A stretch of DNA of 41,847 bases from Pseudomonadota bacterium (GCA_021848545.1 JAJZUL010000005.1:68610-110456), one strand, 5' to 3'; positions 17,605-27,183 are shown, counted from the first letter of the stretch. Notes: generated by a model not told the origin, from the sequence alone. Numbers and translations: made by a program.

Positions 17605-18736
17605 ACTATTCGTGGTGCTGCTGGCGGCAATCGCCGTCCTCATTCCCGGTCTGACGGCGGGAACGGCGACCCGGACGTTTCCCGCCGTCACCTATAATCA
17701 CCCGCCGGGCCGGCCCATTTGGAGCGGGAATCATTCCGTCACCGCTTTTTCCATGCGCTTCGATGCGTCGCTGAAGGTCGCCGGCTACGGAAACTTCTTT
17801 CAGACGGCGTCCGGTAAAGACGGGTTGCGGCTGGAAATTCAGCCGGGAAACCACCTGATTCTATTTGAGGGCGACTACCCCCAGGGGCAGACGACCCTTG
17901 ACTGGAAGGGCGGCGGTTGGCACCGTTTCGACATTGCCGGAACGCCCTCTGGCCCCGTCGATGTGCGTATCGACGGGCGGCAGGTGATCCGAAGCGGCGA
18001 TGGCGGCCGGGCAATTCCGATCGGGTTCACCAAGGTCGTCGCCGGCTGCGGGTTCGGGTTGACCCGCTGTGTCGGCGGAACGATCCGCGATTTCGTTTTC
18101 TCCGAGACCTCTCCCTCTTATCCGTGGATCTTTAACGCCTATGGGTTCGCCGCGGCGGCGTTGGCTTTCGGACTGATTTATTCGGCGCTGTTCGTTTGGA
18201 CCCGCGGCCGGCGGCCGATCCTGTGGACGACGTGGGGCGGGCCGGCCAATCCCGGCGTCGCGGCGCTGCTGCTAACGGTTCTGGCGTGGCTGATCGAGCC
18301 GGGGATGATGCCGTCGATAATGGGGTTGACCCTTCCCGTGGCGTCGTTCGCCGCCTTTCTTGTCGCGGCGGTTCTGTTGGCCCGGGTCGATCGACTGCCG
18401 CGCCGTCAATGGGGGTGGCCTCTGCTGGCCGGCGTGGTATTGATCGCCGTCGTCGTGGCCGCGGGGCATTGGCCGGCTGGCGGCTCTGGGGTGTCGGGAC
18501 CGGCAAGCGTCGCCCGTTGGCTATGGGCCGTGGGTGTTCCCCTGCTGGTGGCGATGTGGGTGCCGCTCTTGTTTCCCGAGGACGCCTCCGACCGCCGTGC
18601 CGTTCTGGCGATTCCCGTGGCCGCCCTGGGCGTGACCGCGGTATCGGCCGGCGCCATGGCGGCGCTTCTTGCCGGTCCCGCCGATCCCCTCTATCTGGCG
18701 CTGGCGTTGACCTTGATCGCGCCCTTGCCGGGTTGA
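17597..18736 (+). CDS. membrane protein with N-terminal lectin-like (LamG/ConA-fold) domain
   Basis: Protein of 379 residues from the GTG at 17597, chosen because GAGGGGAAAA precedes it and the product then begins with a clean hydrophobic signal/anchor (LFVVLLAAIAVLIPGLTAG). Residues about 30-165 look like a concanavalin-type beta sandwich (SVTAFSMRFDASL, GWHRFDIAG, VDVRIDGRQVI), presumably periplasmic. About seven or eight hydrophobic helices follow from 175 to the end. Starts further upstream would read through the preceding gene. I know no named family for this combination. Sugar binding coupled to membrane transfer or export is a reasonable guess only. Confidence 0.65.
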   Translation: MIRLFVVLLAAIAVLIPGLTAGTATRTFPAVTYNHPPGRPIWSGNHSVTAFSMRFDASLKVAGYGNFFQTASGKDGLRLEIQPGNHLILFEGDYPQGQTTLDWKGGGWHRFDIAGTPSGPVDVRIDGRQVIRSGDGGRAIPIGFTKVVAGCGFGLTRCVGGTIRDFVFSETSPSYPWIFNAYGFAAAALAFGLIYSALFVWTRGRRPILWTTWGGPANPGVAALLLTVLAWLIEPGMMPSIMGLTLPVASFAAFLVAAVLLARVDRLPRRQWGWPLLAGVVLIAVVVAAGHWPAGGSGVSGPASVARWLWAVGVPLLVAMWVPLLFPEDASDRRAVLAIPVAALGVTAVSAGAMAALLAGPADPLYLALALTLIAPLPG

Positions 18737-18754
18737 TTCCGATGCCGGCGGGAC

Positions 18755-18761
18755 AAGGAGG
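18755..18761 (+). promoter_or_regulatory. strong Shine-Dalgarno site that decides the start at GTG 18772
   Basis: AAGGAGG, continuing into a purine run to 18769, ends ten bases before GTG 18772. The alternative ATG at 18742 lies upstream of this site and has no comparable signal, so the GTG is preferred. Confidence 0.6.
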
Positions 18762-18771
18762 GGAGGGGGCT

Positions 18772-20295
18772 GTGCCAAAGGGCGGAGTCTATCTGGCGCT
18801 ACAAAAACTTTATGTCGTCGCAGGATTAGTTTTTTTAATAGGGACTGTCGTGTATGGCGTAAAAACCGGTGATATCTGGCGGGGAATATACGGATCGGTC
18901 GCGTCTTCCGTCGTTGTTTTGTTTGGGTATTACACGGTTTATATTCGTCGTAAGAGCAATAGTGCCTATGATGCGCTGTCCCATATTTTTTATTTCAACT
19001 TAGTCGTCGTAATTTTATCTTATTACGCGGGTCTCGAATGGGGGCTTCCCGCTACGGAGTTCCGGATCGGATTCTCTTTTGGGAATTTCTCCGATTTTTT
19101 CTTTAATTTAATTGCTGTCACTGATCGGTTTTCAAATGCTTGGTATGTAAAATTCGGAATTAGTGGGGGCGCCTTTCCGTTCAGTTACGCCATCGCCAAT
19201 ATTTTCGCGACGCTGATGGGGTGGTCGGCTGGAATCACCAGTATCGATCCGGCGAAGATCGACGGGGTGTCCAAGGCTCTGTACGCCGTCTATCTGGTGA
19301 TCTTTTCGGTGCCGATCGTGTTCGTCGTCCTGCGCTCCTTGCGGAGGGCGGCGTGGCGTTTTTCCGCGCTGCTGTTCCTGGCGATCAGCTATCCGGTCAT
19401 GTTCGAGGTCGAACGCGGAAATTTCGTTCTGGTGTCGGCGGCATTGTTGTCACTGGCTCTTTATGCGTTCTTGCATGAACGTAAAAATACGGCCGCGACC
19501 CTGTTCGGGGTGTTGATGGCTGTGAAATTATTAAACATCATCTTCGTTTTCTTTATCGTAAGAAATCTCTGGAGGAAATTACCGTATGCGGCTGGGTCGT
19601 TCATTGTTGTTACAATCGGTTCCCTGATATATTTATATGGTTTCCACTTGCAGAATTGGGAGATATTCTTGAAGGCGGCATATGCCATCTTCGGAGGTGA
19701 TCATACGCCACATTTGACCGATGCTGACAAGATGGCCGGCGGCGTCGTGGGGATAGAGGGCTACCTGGTACTGGTTCATTCCTTGTTTATGGGGCTGACT
19801 CATAACATCGTCTCTCAATCCCATATATTCGATCTAATAACTATGGCGATTGGCGCGGCGTGTCTTGTTCTGTTCTACGTTACGGCGCGAAATCCGCGGA
19901 TCGGTGTTGCGGATTGGGCGGACGAGATCATGGTTCTTTTGGTCGTTCCAATTCTGTTTCATCCGGCGGCGGCGGCCTATGACCTTGTTTTGTTGATCCC
20001 GCCGCTGGCGATCATGGCGGGTAGGCCTTTTGGCGAATACGAAAATGTATTGTATCGTTATTCCGGATTATTTTTCCTGCTTTCCGAAGGAATAGTCATC
20101 GGGAATGTTATTAACTATCCGAACAGGCCGCTTATTACGAGCATTACGCCGATGAGTTTTGTGGTTCCATTCTCTTTGATCGGAATGCTGGTGACCATTC
20201 TGTCGCGCGGGAAATTTCAGGACGGACGGCTGGCCGGATGGCATGGTGCAACCGTATCGGCAACGGATAGTCCTCATCACCATAACGGGACCTGA
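18772..20295 (+). CDS. DUF2029/GT87-like polytopic glycosyltransferase
   Basis: Integral membrane protein of 507 residues (GTG start) with about ten to twelve helices. The block FEVERGNFVLVSAALLSLALYAF, followed by AATLFGVLMAVKLLNIIFVFF, resembles the DUF2029/GT87 family, where a helix carrying a polar N is followed by a GxxxxxAxxxK helix. Such enzymes use polyprenyl-phosphate sugars on the periplasmic face. Composition swings between AT-rich (18.78-19.2 and 19.48-19.85 kb) and GC-rich. A longer reading frame runs upstream to 18196 but is out of frame with the gene that occupies that region. It likely adds a residue to the lipid-linked glycan. Confidence 0.7.
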   Translation: MPKGGVYLALQKLYVVAGLVFLIGTVVYGVKTGDIWRGIYGSVASSVVVLFGYYTVYIRRKSNSAYDALSHIFYFNLVVVILSYYAGLEWGLPATEFRIGFSFGNFSDFFFNLIAVTDRFSNAWYVKFGISGGAFPFSYAIANIFATLMGWSAGITSIDPAKIDGVSKALYAVYLVIFSVPIVFVVLRSLRRAAWRFSALLFLAISYPVMFEVERGNFVLVSAALLSLALYAFLHERKNTAATLFGVLMAVKLLNIIFVFFIVRNLWRKLPYAAGSFIVVTIGSLIYLYGFHLQNWEIFLKAAYAIFGGDHTPHLTDADKMAGGVVGIEGYLVLVHSLFMGLTHNIVSQSHIFDLITMAIGAACLVLFYVTARNPRIGVADWADEIMVLLVVPILFHPAAAAYDLVLLIPPLAIMAGRPFGEYENVLYRYSGLFFLLSEGIVIGNVINYPNRPLITSITPMSFVVPFSLIGMLVTILSRGKFQDGRLAGWHGATVSATDSPHHHNGT

Positions 20296-20322
20296 TCGGC
20301 CGCGAGCGAGGAAATCGATAGG

Positions 20323-22296
20323 ATGAACACCGTATCACTCATTCTTCAGTCCGCCATTACCGCGGCTGGTCTCGCCGGTTTGTGCGGATTGGTGGGGCTG
20401 GCGTTTCCCGACCGCTGGCTGCTGCCCCGGGCGTCGCCGTTGGTGCAACGGGCGCTTCTTGGCTTCGCCGTTATCATCATCGTCATGACGTTTCCCTATC
20501 GCAACCAGGCGCCAGTCTATATTGGCCCCATTATGGTGGGGGCGCTGGCAATTTACGGCGCTGCGGCCGCAGTATGGCGGCAGTCGGCCGGCATGACGCC
20601 AGCACGTTCGTGGCCCGTTTCCCTGTTCATCCGTGAGGGGGCGTTCTGGGCGCTCGCTACGTTACCACTGCTGGTCCTGGTCTACGTGCCGTTGCTAACG
20701 CACCACGCCCTCTTCTTCGAGACCAGAGGGCCGGATTTATTCGGTGATCTCATGACCACCGGCTATCTCGCGGACGGCCATCAATGGGCCGATCTGATGG
20801 GGGCGATCCATCAGGTTTCCGGCAACTATAAATGGTGGGATGTGGGCAACCAGCGTTGGTTTCTGCCCAATTTCCGTGAGGCCGTTGCCATTGACTTCTT
20901 TCCGCGCGCAATTCGATGGGGGCATGCTGTTGTCAGCATTCTGATCTCGCGGGTCACCGGAGAACCGATCTGGATCGCTTTTTTCTCTTTGACCGTGTTT
21001 TGTGCCGGCCTTTTCCCATCGGTGATTGTTGATGCCGCTCGGTCCCGAGGCATAAAGCCGCTCCATGCAATCTTGTTGGCCATTGCGATTACCGGAGCCC
21101 AGACCTATGTACTGATGCTGGATGAGGGCATTGTCGTCCAATTCATCGCGATGGCGATGCTGTTGTTCCTGTTGTTCAATGTTCATCATGTTATGACGGA
21201 GACGACGTCGACCGGACAAAAAATCGTCATAGCCCTATTGTTGATTGGGCTGACGCTTACCTTCGGCGAAGGGACCCAAATTGTAATAATTTATGCGACA
21301 TTTCTAGCGGTGTTTGTCGCATTTCAGTCTCGCTTTCGCCGCCCTGCCCTGGCCAGAATGGCCAGTGCGGTTCTAGGGATTGGTGGGTTGTTTGTGGTTC
21401 TCAATCCCGTGGCCGCCTCTGATTTCATTTGGTGGTCGCTGTTGCGTCTTCATGAAGATTTTATCGGCGGCGCCCTTCCCTTCCACTGGTCCATTTTATC
21501 GATCATTTTATCTCTCCCCTATGCGGCACTGGCGCCACGTGTCGGCCCTCATCTCATTTCAAACGATTGGCTTGGACGAGCGATAGAAGCGGGGGTTCTT
21601 GTGGCCATGGGTGTCGTTGTGGCCCGGCGGCGACAGGAGAATGGTCCCCAGTTTCTTGCTGCTGCGGCGACTGTAGCCCTTTTTGTCGCCATCAACCTGC
21701 TCTACCCGGTCTGGAAAATATCGTCAATTATGCAGCCATTAATAATTGTCGGTGGTGTATCGGTCCTGCCGGAACGCCTGGGCAGCGTACGCAAAGGCGC
21801 TGCACTTGCTGTCTATGCCGCATTCGTTCTGTTCGGTGGCGGCCGTCTTATGGCGCAATATGTTCACCACGCATTACCGATCCGACCAGACCAGTTCGTG
21901 ATCGACGAAAACGCTGTCAAGGGACAGAAGCTGGTTCTGGTCACACCGTCGATGTCGGCGGTCTATCTGACTTTGGGGGCGTCCCAGCCCCTGTATCTGT
22001 TGCGGGGGTGGCATCCCGGCAACATCGCCCCGGATTTCCGGATCGGTGGTGTCGACAGGCGCCGGATCGGCATCTATTACGATTGTGATGCCGAAGGGCG
22101 CCGGCGGTGCGCGATCATCCGGCGAAAGACGGGCTTGCCGCCACGGGTCGTCCGCCCGCTGGATGTCCGCTTGTCGGCGCTGGAGGATCGGCCCGGTCAT
22201 ATCAGTAATGCCAAACTGGACGCCTTTATTCAAAACACCTTCGGCGTGGCGCCCGAGGGAGGCCAGATTCATGTCGATCATCCGGCGAAGCGGTGA
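20323..22296 (+). CDS. large polytopic membrane protein, function unknown
   Basis: Protein of 657 residues that I do not recognise. Roughly 12 to 13 hydrophobic helices cover residues 1-510. The last 140 or so residues are soluble and basic and contain a Cys pair (YYDCDAEGRRRCAII). Between helices at about 135-200 is a polar loop rich in W, D and H (DGHQWADLMGAIHQ, WWDVGNQRWF), a position where GT-C enzymes carry catalytic acids. The ATG at 20323 follows GAGGAAATCGATAGG. It sits in the same strand-ordered series of membrane proteins, so a role in glycan assembly is likely by context only. Confidence 0.7.
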   Translation: MNTVSLILQSAITAAGLAGLCGLVGLAFPDRWLLPRASPLVQRALLGFAVIIIVMTFPYRNQAPVYIGPIMVGALAIYGAAAAVWRQSAGMTPARSWPVSLFIREGAFWALATLPLLVLVYVPLLTHHALFFETRGPDLFGDLMTTGYLADGHQWADLMGAIHQVSGNYKWWDVGNQRWFLPNFREAVAIDFFPRAIRWGHAVVSILISRVTGEPIWIAFFSLTVFCAGLFPSVIVDAARSRGIKPLHAILLAIAITGAQTYVLMLDEGIVVQFIAMAMLLFLLFNVHHVMTETTSTGQKIVIALLLIGLTLTFGEGTQIVIIYATFLAVFVAFQSRFRRPALARMASAVLGIGGLFVVLNPVAASDFIWWSLLRLHEDFIGGALPFHWSILSIILSLPYAALAPRVGPHLISNDWLGRAIEAGVLVAMGVVVARRRQENGPQFLAAAATVALFVAINLLYPVWKISSIMQPLIIVGGVSVLPERLGSVRKGAALAVYAAFVLFGGGRLMAQYVHHALPIRPDQFVIDENAVKGQKLVLVTPSMSAVYLTLGASQPLYLLRGWHPGNIAPDFRIGGVDRRRIGIYYDCDAEGRRRCAIIRRKTGLPPRVVRPLDVRLSALEDRPGHISNAKLDAFIQNTFGVAPEGGQIHVDHPAKR

Positions 22297-22350
22297 TTCC
22301 CTCGCCGGGCGTTTCTCCGGGATGGGGCATGCCTTGAGATTGGAACCGCC

Positions 22351-24267
22351 ATGTGCGGCATAGCGGGGGAATTGTCCTGGTCGCGCCCAGCGCGCACCGG
22401 AATCGTCCGGGAAATGACGATGGCCATGCGGCATCGGGGGCCGGATGCCCAGGCCGCCGAAGGATATGGCGCGGCGGCGTTGGGCCATGCCCGGCTGTCG
22501 ATCATCGATCTGGATCGGCGCGCCAACCAGCCGATGCGGGACGGTGACGATCGTTACGTGATCGTGTTCAACGGCGAGATCTATAATTTCCACGACATTC
22601 GTTGTGAACTGGAAGAACGGGGCGCCCGCTTCCGCACCCAAAGCGATACCGAGATCATTCTGGAGGCCTACAAGGCCTGGGGCGTGGACTGCCTGTCCCG
22701 CTTCAACGGCATGTTCGCTTTCGCCCTGTGGGACAGGGATCGCCGGGAACTGTTCCTGGCCCGGGACCGTTTCGGCAAGAAACCCCTCTATTATTTCCGG
22801 ACCGGGGATGGCGGCATCGCCTTCGCCTCGGAACTGAAGGCCCTGCGTCGCCATCCCGATTGCCCCCGCTCGGTCGATCCGGGGGCGGTTCGCCAGTATC
22901 TCGCCCTCAATTACACTCTGACTTCGCGCTGTATCCTGGCGGGGGTCGAAAAACTGCCGCCCGCTCATTGGCTGATGGTGCGCCCCGGCGGGGAGGACGG
23001 GCCGGTGCGGTATTGGGATTACGCCGCCGCCTTTCGGACCAAGGCCCGCTACCGCGACGAGGGAGAGGCGGTGGACGCCCTGGACGCTCTGCTGTCCGAC
23101 GCGGTGCGGTTGCGCATGATCAGCGACGTGCCGCTGGGGGCGTTCCTGTCCGGCGGCGTCGATTCCGCCACGGTGACGGCACTGATGCGCCGCCATGCCG
23201 CCGGCACCGTCAACACCTACAGCATCGGCTTTCGCGAGGCGGCGTTCGACGAATCGCCCTTCGCCCGGCGGGTCGCCACCCATCTGGGCCTCGCCCATCA
23301 CGATCAGATGGTGGACGAGGAGCATTGGCAGCTCTTTCCCCAGCTCGCCGGCATCGCCGACGAACCCTTCGCCGATACCTCGTTGCTTCCGACCTGGGAG
23401 CTCTCGCGCTATGCCCGCGAGGGGGTGACCGTCTGCCTGTCGGGCGACGGCGGCGACGAGATCTTCGGCGGGTACGAGACCTATGCCGCCGACCGCCTTT
23501 TCCAATGGTTGCGCTGGGTTCCGCCGGCGCTGCCGCCGATGGCGGCGGCCCTGGCCGATCGGCTGCTGCCGGCGGCCTCGGGCAAGGTGTCGCCTGCGGA
23601 AAAGGCGCGCCGCTTCCTGGGGGGGCTCGGTCACGGCTTTCGGCGGGCCCATTATTCCTGGCGGATCATCTTCCGGGACGAGGAATTGCGCGGCTTGCTC
23701 CACCCCGATCTCGCCGGCCTGGTCGGCGACGCCGATCCGTTCGAGGATTTCGCCGGCTTCTTCGCCGAGGCCGGGGATCTGCATTACCTCGACCAGGCCA
23801 TGTATGTCGATGCCAAGACCTGGTTGCCGGACGATATCCTGGTCAAGGTGGACCGCGCCTCCATGGCCCATGGTCTTGAAGTGCGGGCGCCGTTGCTCGA
23901 TTACCGGCTGGCGGAATTCGCCGCCTCACTGCCGGTGGAAATGAAGATTAGGGGATTGAAGAAGAAGTATATTCTTTTGAAGGAACATGCCCGTTATCTT
24001 CCTGCCGTATTGACCCCGCCGAAAAAATTGGGGTTTAATGCCCCCGTCTCCCAATGGATGAGCGGACAATTCAAGGATTTTTCCAGGGAGGCACTCCGGC
24101 ACCCCGCCATGGCCCCCTGGGTTCGTCCCGGACATGTCGACCAAATATGGGATGAGCATTTGAGCGGAAGGCTGGATAACGGACTGAAGCTTTTGGGCCT
24201 TTTGGGCCTAAGCCTGTGGCTTCAGGCCGATATCGCCCCCGTCATGTCCGACAGCGAAGAGGTGTGA
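22351..24267 (+). CDS. glutamine-hydrolysing asparagine synthase-like amidotransferase (AsnB type)
   Basis: Protein of 638 residues with an N-terminal class II glutaminase starting MCGIAG, so Cys2 is the nucleophile after Met removal. The C-terminal synthetase domain holds the ATP pyrophosphatase loop SGGVDS at 267-272, and a further CLSGDGGDEIFGGYE block. In polysaccharide loci these enzymes often convert a carboxylate, such as a uronic acid, to an amide rather than make asparagine. A second AsnB lies at 32766-34697. The two are clearly homologous but not near-identical, so they probably have different substrates. Four bases separate it from the next gene. Confidence 0.9.
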   Translation: MCGIAGELSWSRPARTGIVREMTMAMRHRGPDAQAAEGYGAAALGHARLSIIDLDRRANQPMRDGDDRYVIVFNGEIYNFHDIRCELEERGARFRTQSDTEIILEAYKAWGVDCLSRFNGMFAFALWDRDRRELFLARDRFGKKPLYYFRTGDGGIAFASELKALRRHPDCPRSVDPGAVRQYLALNYTLTSRCILAGVEKLPPAHWLMVRPGGEDGPVRYWDYAAAFRTKARYRDEGEAVDALDALLSDAVRLRMISDVPLGAFLSGGVDSATVTALMRRHAAGTVNTYSIGFREAAFDESPFARRVATHLGLAHHDQMVDEEHWQLFPQLAGIADEPFADTSLLPTWELSRYAREGVTVCLSGDGGDEIFGGYETYAADRLFQWLRWVPPALPPMAAALADRLLPAASGKVSPAEKARRFLGGLGHGFRRAHYSWRIIFRDEELRGLLHPDLAGLVGDADPFEDFAGFFAEAGDLHYLDQAMYVDAKTWLPDDILVKVDRASMAHGLEVRAPLLDYRLAEFAASLPVEMKIRGLKKKYILLKEHARYLPAVLTPPKKLGFNAPVSQWMSGQFKDFSREALRHPAMAPWVRPGHVDQIWDEHLSGRLDNGLKLLGLLGLSLWLQADIAPVMSDSEEV

Positions 24268-24270
24268 TCG

Positions 24271-25200
24271 GTGATTTCCGTCGTTATTCCCGCCTATAAC
24301 GAAGAAGGCGCCATCGCCGCCACGGTCGCGACCGTACGCTCCACTTTGGAGGGGGCGGGGCTGGTACCGTATGAGATAGTGGTGGTGGATGACGGGTCGA
24401 CGGATCATACCGCCGACCGGGCCGAGGAGGCGGGCGCGATCCTCATCCGAAAGGTGCAGAATCTGGGATATGGTCATTCCCTCAAGGCCGGCATCCAGGC
24501 TGCCGGTTTCGACACGATCGTCATCACCGATGCCGATGGCACCTATCCCATTGAGGCCATCCCGGATCTTGTCGCCGAATATCGTCGCGGCTTCGCCATG
24601 GTGGTGGGCGAGCGTCAGGGGGAGCATTACCGGGAAAGCTGGTTCAAGCAGCCGATGCGGAAATTATTGAAGTCCCTGGTCGAATTCGCCGCCGCGCGGG
24701 CGATTCCCGATCCCAATTCCGGTCTTCGGGTCTTTTCCAGAGCCGAGGCGATGACACTCTTTTCCCATCTGTGCGACCGCTTCAGCTTCACCACCTCGAT
24801 GACCTTGGCCTATATGATGCAAAGCCGGCCGGTTCTTTACGTGCCTATCGCTTATCACAAGCGGATCGGCGCCACCAAGGTGCGGCTGTTCAAGGACAGC
24901 CTGCTGACGTTGCAATACATCGTTCAGGCCATCACCTACTACAACCCGATCAAGATATTTCTGGTGTTGAGTGGTATGACCGGCCTGATCGGCCTGTTCT
25001 GCCTAGTGGCCGGCCTCGTCTTCAAGCTGACCACCGTCATCGAACTCGGGGTTGGATCGCTGCTGGTGACGGCGCTCGTTTTCGCTCTGGGGCTGATCGC
25101 CGATCTGCTCCGCCAGATTCTGGCCGGCGCGCCGCCGGCGGCCGCCAGCTTCTCGGCCGCGCCGCCGGTCTCGACCGGCGACGATTTACGAGCCAACTGA
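24271..25200 (+). CDS. family 2 glycosyltransferase, DPM1-like, with C-terminal membrane helices
   Basis: GT-A enzyme of 309 residues starting at GTG 24271, three bases after the AsnB stop. It begins ISVVIPAYNEEGAIAATV, has VVVDDGSTD and the metal motif TDADGTYP, then two hydrophobic helices at about 230-255 and 260-285. It resembles dolichyl/undecaprenyl-phosphate sugar synthases (DPM1, ArnC-like). It differs clearly from the GtrB-like enzyme at 9911, so the locus has two such transferases. Likely role: loading a sugar onto undecaprenyl phosphate for the GT-C proteins. Donor unknown. Confidence 0.88.
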   Translation: MISVVIPAYNEEGAIAATVATVRSTLEGAGLVPYEIVVVDDGSTDHTADRAEEAGAILIRKVQNLGYGHSLKAGIQAAGFDTIVITDADGTYPIEAIPDLVAEYRRGFAMVVGERQGEHYRESWFKQPMRKLLKSLVEFAAARAIPDPNSGLRVFSRAEAMTLFSHLCDRFSFTTSMTLAYMMQSRPVLYVPIAYHKRIGATKVRLFKDSLLTLQYIVQAITYYNPIKIFLVLSGMTGLIGLFCLVAGLVFKLTTVIELGVGSLLVTALVFALGLIADLLRQILAGAPPAAASFSAAPPVSTGDDLRAN

Positions 25201-25665
25201 TAGCGAGACACGGCCAGAGAATTTCGGTCAGTTTTGTTCATAGCTGCAGGATATGAAGTGATTGGCGCATTCTCGTCCCTATTTTGGTGGCGATCATGCA
25301 CCGCGCCGACGCTCACTCCTGAGAGTTTGTGAAAGAATGCCCATCCGGCGTGAAATCGACGGAAAAACGCCAGCGTTTCCAATGGGCGTTCTTTTGCAAG
25401 TTCGATTGATTTACAAGCTCTGATATCCGCGCGACCACTCTCCGTCAGGTTGCGCTTGGGCGCGATGCCTCGCCGCGCCACCGCGGCCTTGCCGGAGACG
25501 GGTGACAGGCCGGGGAGCGGTAGCGTAGGATGGCCTCCGGGAGCGGCGGGATCAGGCTCCAGCAACCAAATCCTACGTCCGATCAACGAGTTACGCTGCA
25601 CCTGCCAGGCGCCATGAATTTTTTAGGCCAGCTCACATTTCGTTTTCCTAACAGGATGCTTTGCA
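25201..25665. other. 465-base gap with an imperfect hairpin; no supported gene
   Basis: No convincing gene. An imperfect inverted repeat pairs 25333-25343 with 25383-25393 (one G-T mismatch), with more complementarity inside and a short T run after, so it could be a weak terminator for the + strand genes ending at 25200. A minus-strand reading frame from 25601 runs across the gap but has no recognisable domain and enters the GT2 gene antisense. The composition differs from flanking genes, so this may be a decayed insertion. Confidence 0.4.
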
Positions 25666-27183
25666 ATGCATATTTGTTTGGTCCGTCCACCATCGGTCAT
25701 CAGCGCATTGTCGTATATCGGATCCCTGACGCCCCCGATTGGTTTGGCCTATCTGGCGGCATCGTTACGGGCGAAGGGCCATAAGGTTACGATAGTCGAT
25801 GGCATAGGAGGGGCGCCGATGCAGGCGACCCCTCTTGCGGATGACAGTGTCCTGTTGGCTCGCGGGATGACGTTTGAAGAGATTTGCGCCAGCATTCCCG
25901 CTGATTGCGATTTGATCGGCATTTCGGTCATGTTTTCCTCTGAATGGCCGAGTATTCGGCCTCTGGTATCGATGGTTGGTCAACATTTTCCGGGCCGCTT
26001 CTATGTTGGGGGTGGGGAACATTTCACTGCGGCGGCCGAACTGAGTCTTTCCGCTTGCCCAGAACTGAATGCGGTGGTTATTGGCGAAGGCGAGGAGACT
26101 CTGGTTGAGTTGGTGGAGGCGGTTTCGGAAAAGCGCCCTCTGGATGCGGTCGCCGGTCTTGTTCTGCGCGATTCCGAAGGCGGATTTATCCGGACTCAGC
26201 CCCGCACGCGTATCCGAGCTATCGATGACATTCCAGAGCCCGCCTGGGATATCGTGCCTCTGGAAAATTATTTGTCGAATAACCTGACCTATGGGGTTTT
26301 CCGGGGGCGCTCTATGCCTATGTTGGCGTCACGGGGCTGCCCCTATCAATGTACTTTCTGTTCTAACCCGACCATGTGGGGAACCCGTTGGATTGCTCGC
26401 AACCCTGCCAGTCTCGTCAATGAAATTGAGGGGTACAAGAGGCTCTACAATATTTCAAATGTTGATTTCTATGATTTAACGGCTATCGTAAAGCGTGAGT
26501 GGATACTCGAATTTTGTAAAATTCTGGTCGAACGCAACGTTAATATCACATGGCAGTTGCCAAGTGGAACGCGGTCGGAAGCAATTGACCGCGAAGTCGC
26601 GCATTGGTTGTTTAAGGCGGGCTGCCGTAATATGAATTACGCACCTGAAAGCGGGTCGATGCGGACGTTGACGGCGATCCGTAAGAAAGTGAGCCTGGAC
26701 AAGCTGATTGATTCTCTTAAGGGGTGTGTTGCCGAGGGTCTTAACATCAAGATCAATATCATTCTCGGGCTTCCAGACGAAACAATAAAAGACGTATTTT
26801 TAACCCTTCTGTTTCTTGTTCGGTTGTCATGGCATGGGGCGAATGATGTTTCGGTTGGTGCCTTTGCGCCGTATCCTGGATCTGAGCTCTACGAACAATT
26901 GGTCAAGGAAGGTGTGATCGAGCATTCAGATGACTATTTTCGCCGTTTATCCTATGTTGATATATCTGAAGTTCAGTCGTACTGCCGTAATATTTCGAAA
27001 AAAACTTTAAAGCGTTGTGTTTGGGCTGCATTTGCCGTCTTTTATGGTTCGAATTACCTGTTTCGGCCTTGGCGTCTGGTGCGGACCATGAGAAATATTG
27101 CCACCAATCGTCATGAATCCCGTGGTGAAATGGCGCTGGCACAGGTGCTCTCACGGTTGCGTTTGCTTTCTACGCGGTCGTGA
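25666..27183 (+). CDS. B12-binding domain radical SAM protein
   Basis: Protein of 505 residues. The N-terminal part (about 1-140) resembles a cobalamin-binding domain (MHICLVRPPS, LAYLAASLRAKGHKVTIVD). The radical SAM core carries the 4Fe-4S motif C225-x3-C229-x2-C232 in SRGCPYQCTFCSNP. Later blocks include ESGSMRTLTAIRKKV and INIILGLPDET, typical of the BchE/HpnJ-like branch. Such enzymes carry out methylations, cyclisations or other radical changes, here perhaps on a sugar or lipid carrier. The DxHxxG cobalamin motif is not evident, so cobalamin may bind without the lower histidine ligand. Lower GC than flanking genes suggests separate origin. Confidence 0.88.
   Translation: MHICLVRPPSVISALSYIGSLTPPIGLAYLAASLRAKGHKVTIVDGIGGAPMQATPLADDSVLLARGMTFEEICASIPADCDLIGISVMFSSEWPSIRPLVSMVGQHFPGRFYVGGGEHFTAAAELSLSACPELNAVVIGEGEETLVELVEAVSEKRPLDAVAGLVLRDSEGGFIRTQPRTRIRAIDDIPEPAWDIVPLENYLSNNLTYGVFRGRSMPMLASRGCPYQCTFCSNPTMWGTRWIARNPASLVNEIEGYKRLYNISNVDFYDLTAIVKREWILEFCKILVERNVNITWQLPSGTRSEAIDREVAHWLFKAGCRNMNYAPESGSMRTLTAIRKKVSLDKLIDSLKGCVAEGLNIKINIILGLPDETIKDVFLTLLFLVRLSWHGANDVSVGAFAPYPGSELYEQLVKEGVIEHSDDYFRRLSYVDISEVQSYCRNISKKTLKRCVWAAFAVFYGSNYLFRPWRLVRTMRNIATNRHESRGEMALAQVLSRLRLLSTRS

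Noticed and set aside
21874-23871. A 665-codon minus-strand open frame
   Set aside because: It is antisense to the + strand AsnB and the preceding membrane protein; no motif or ribosome site.
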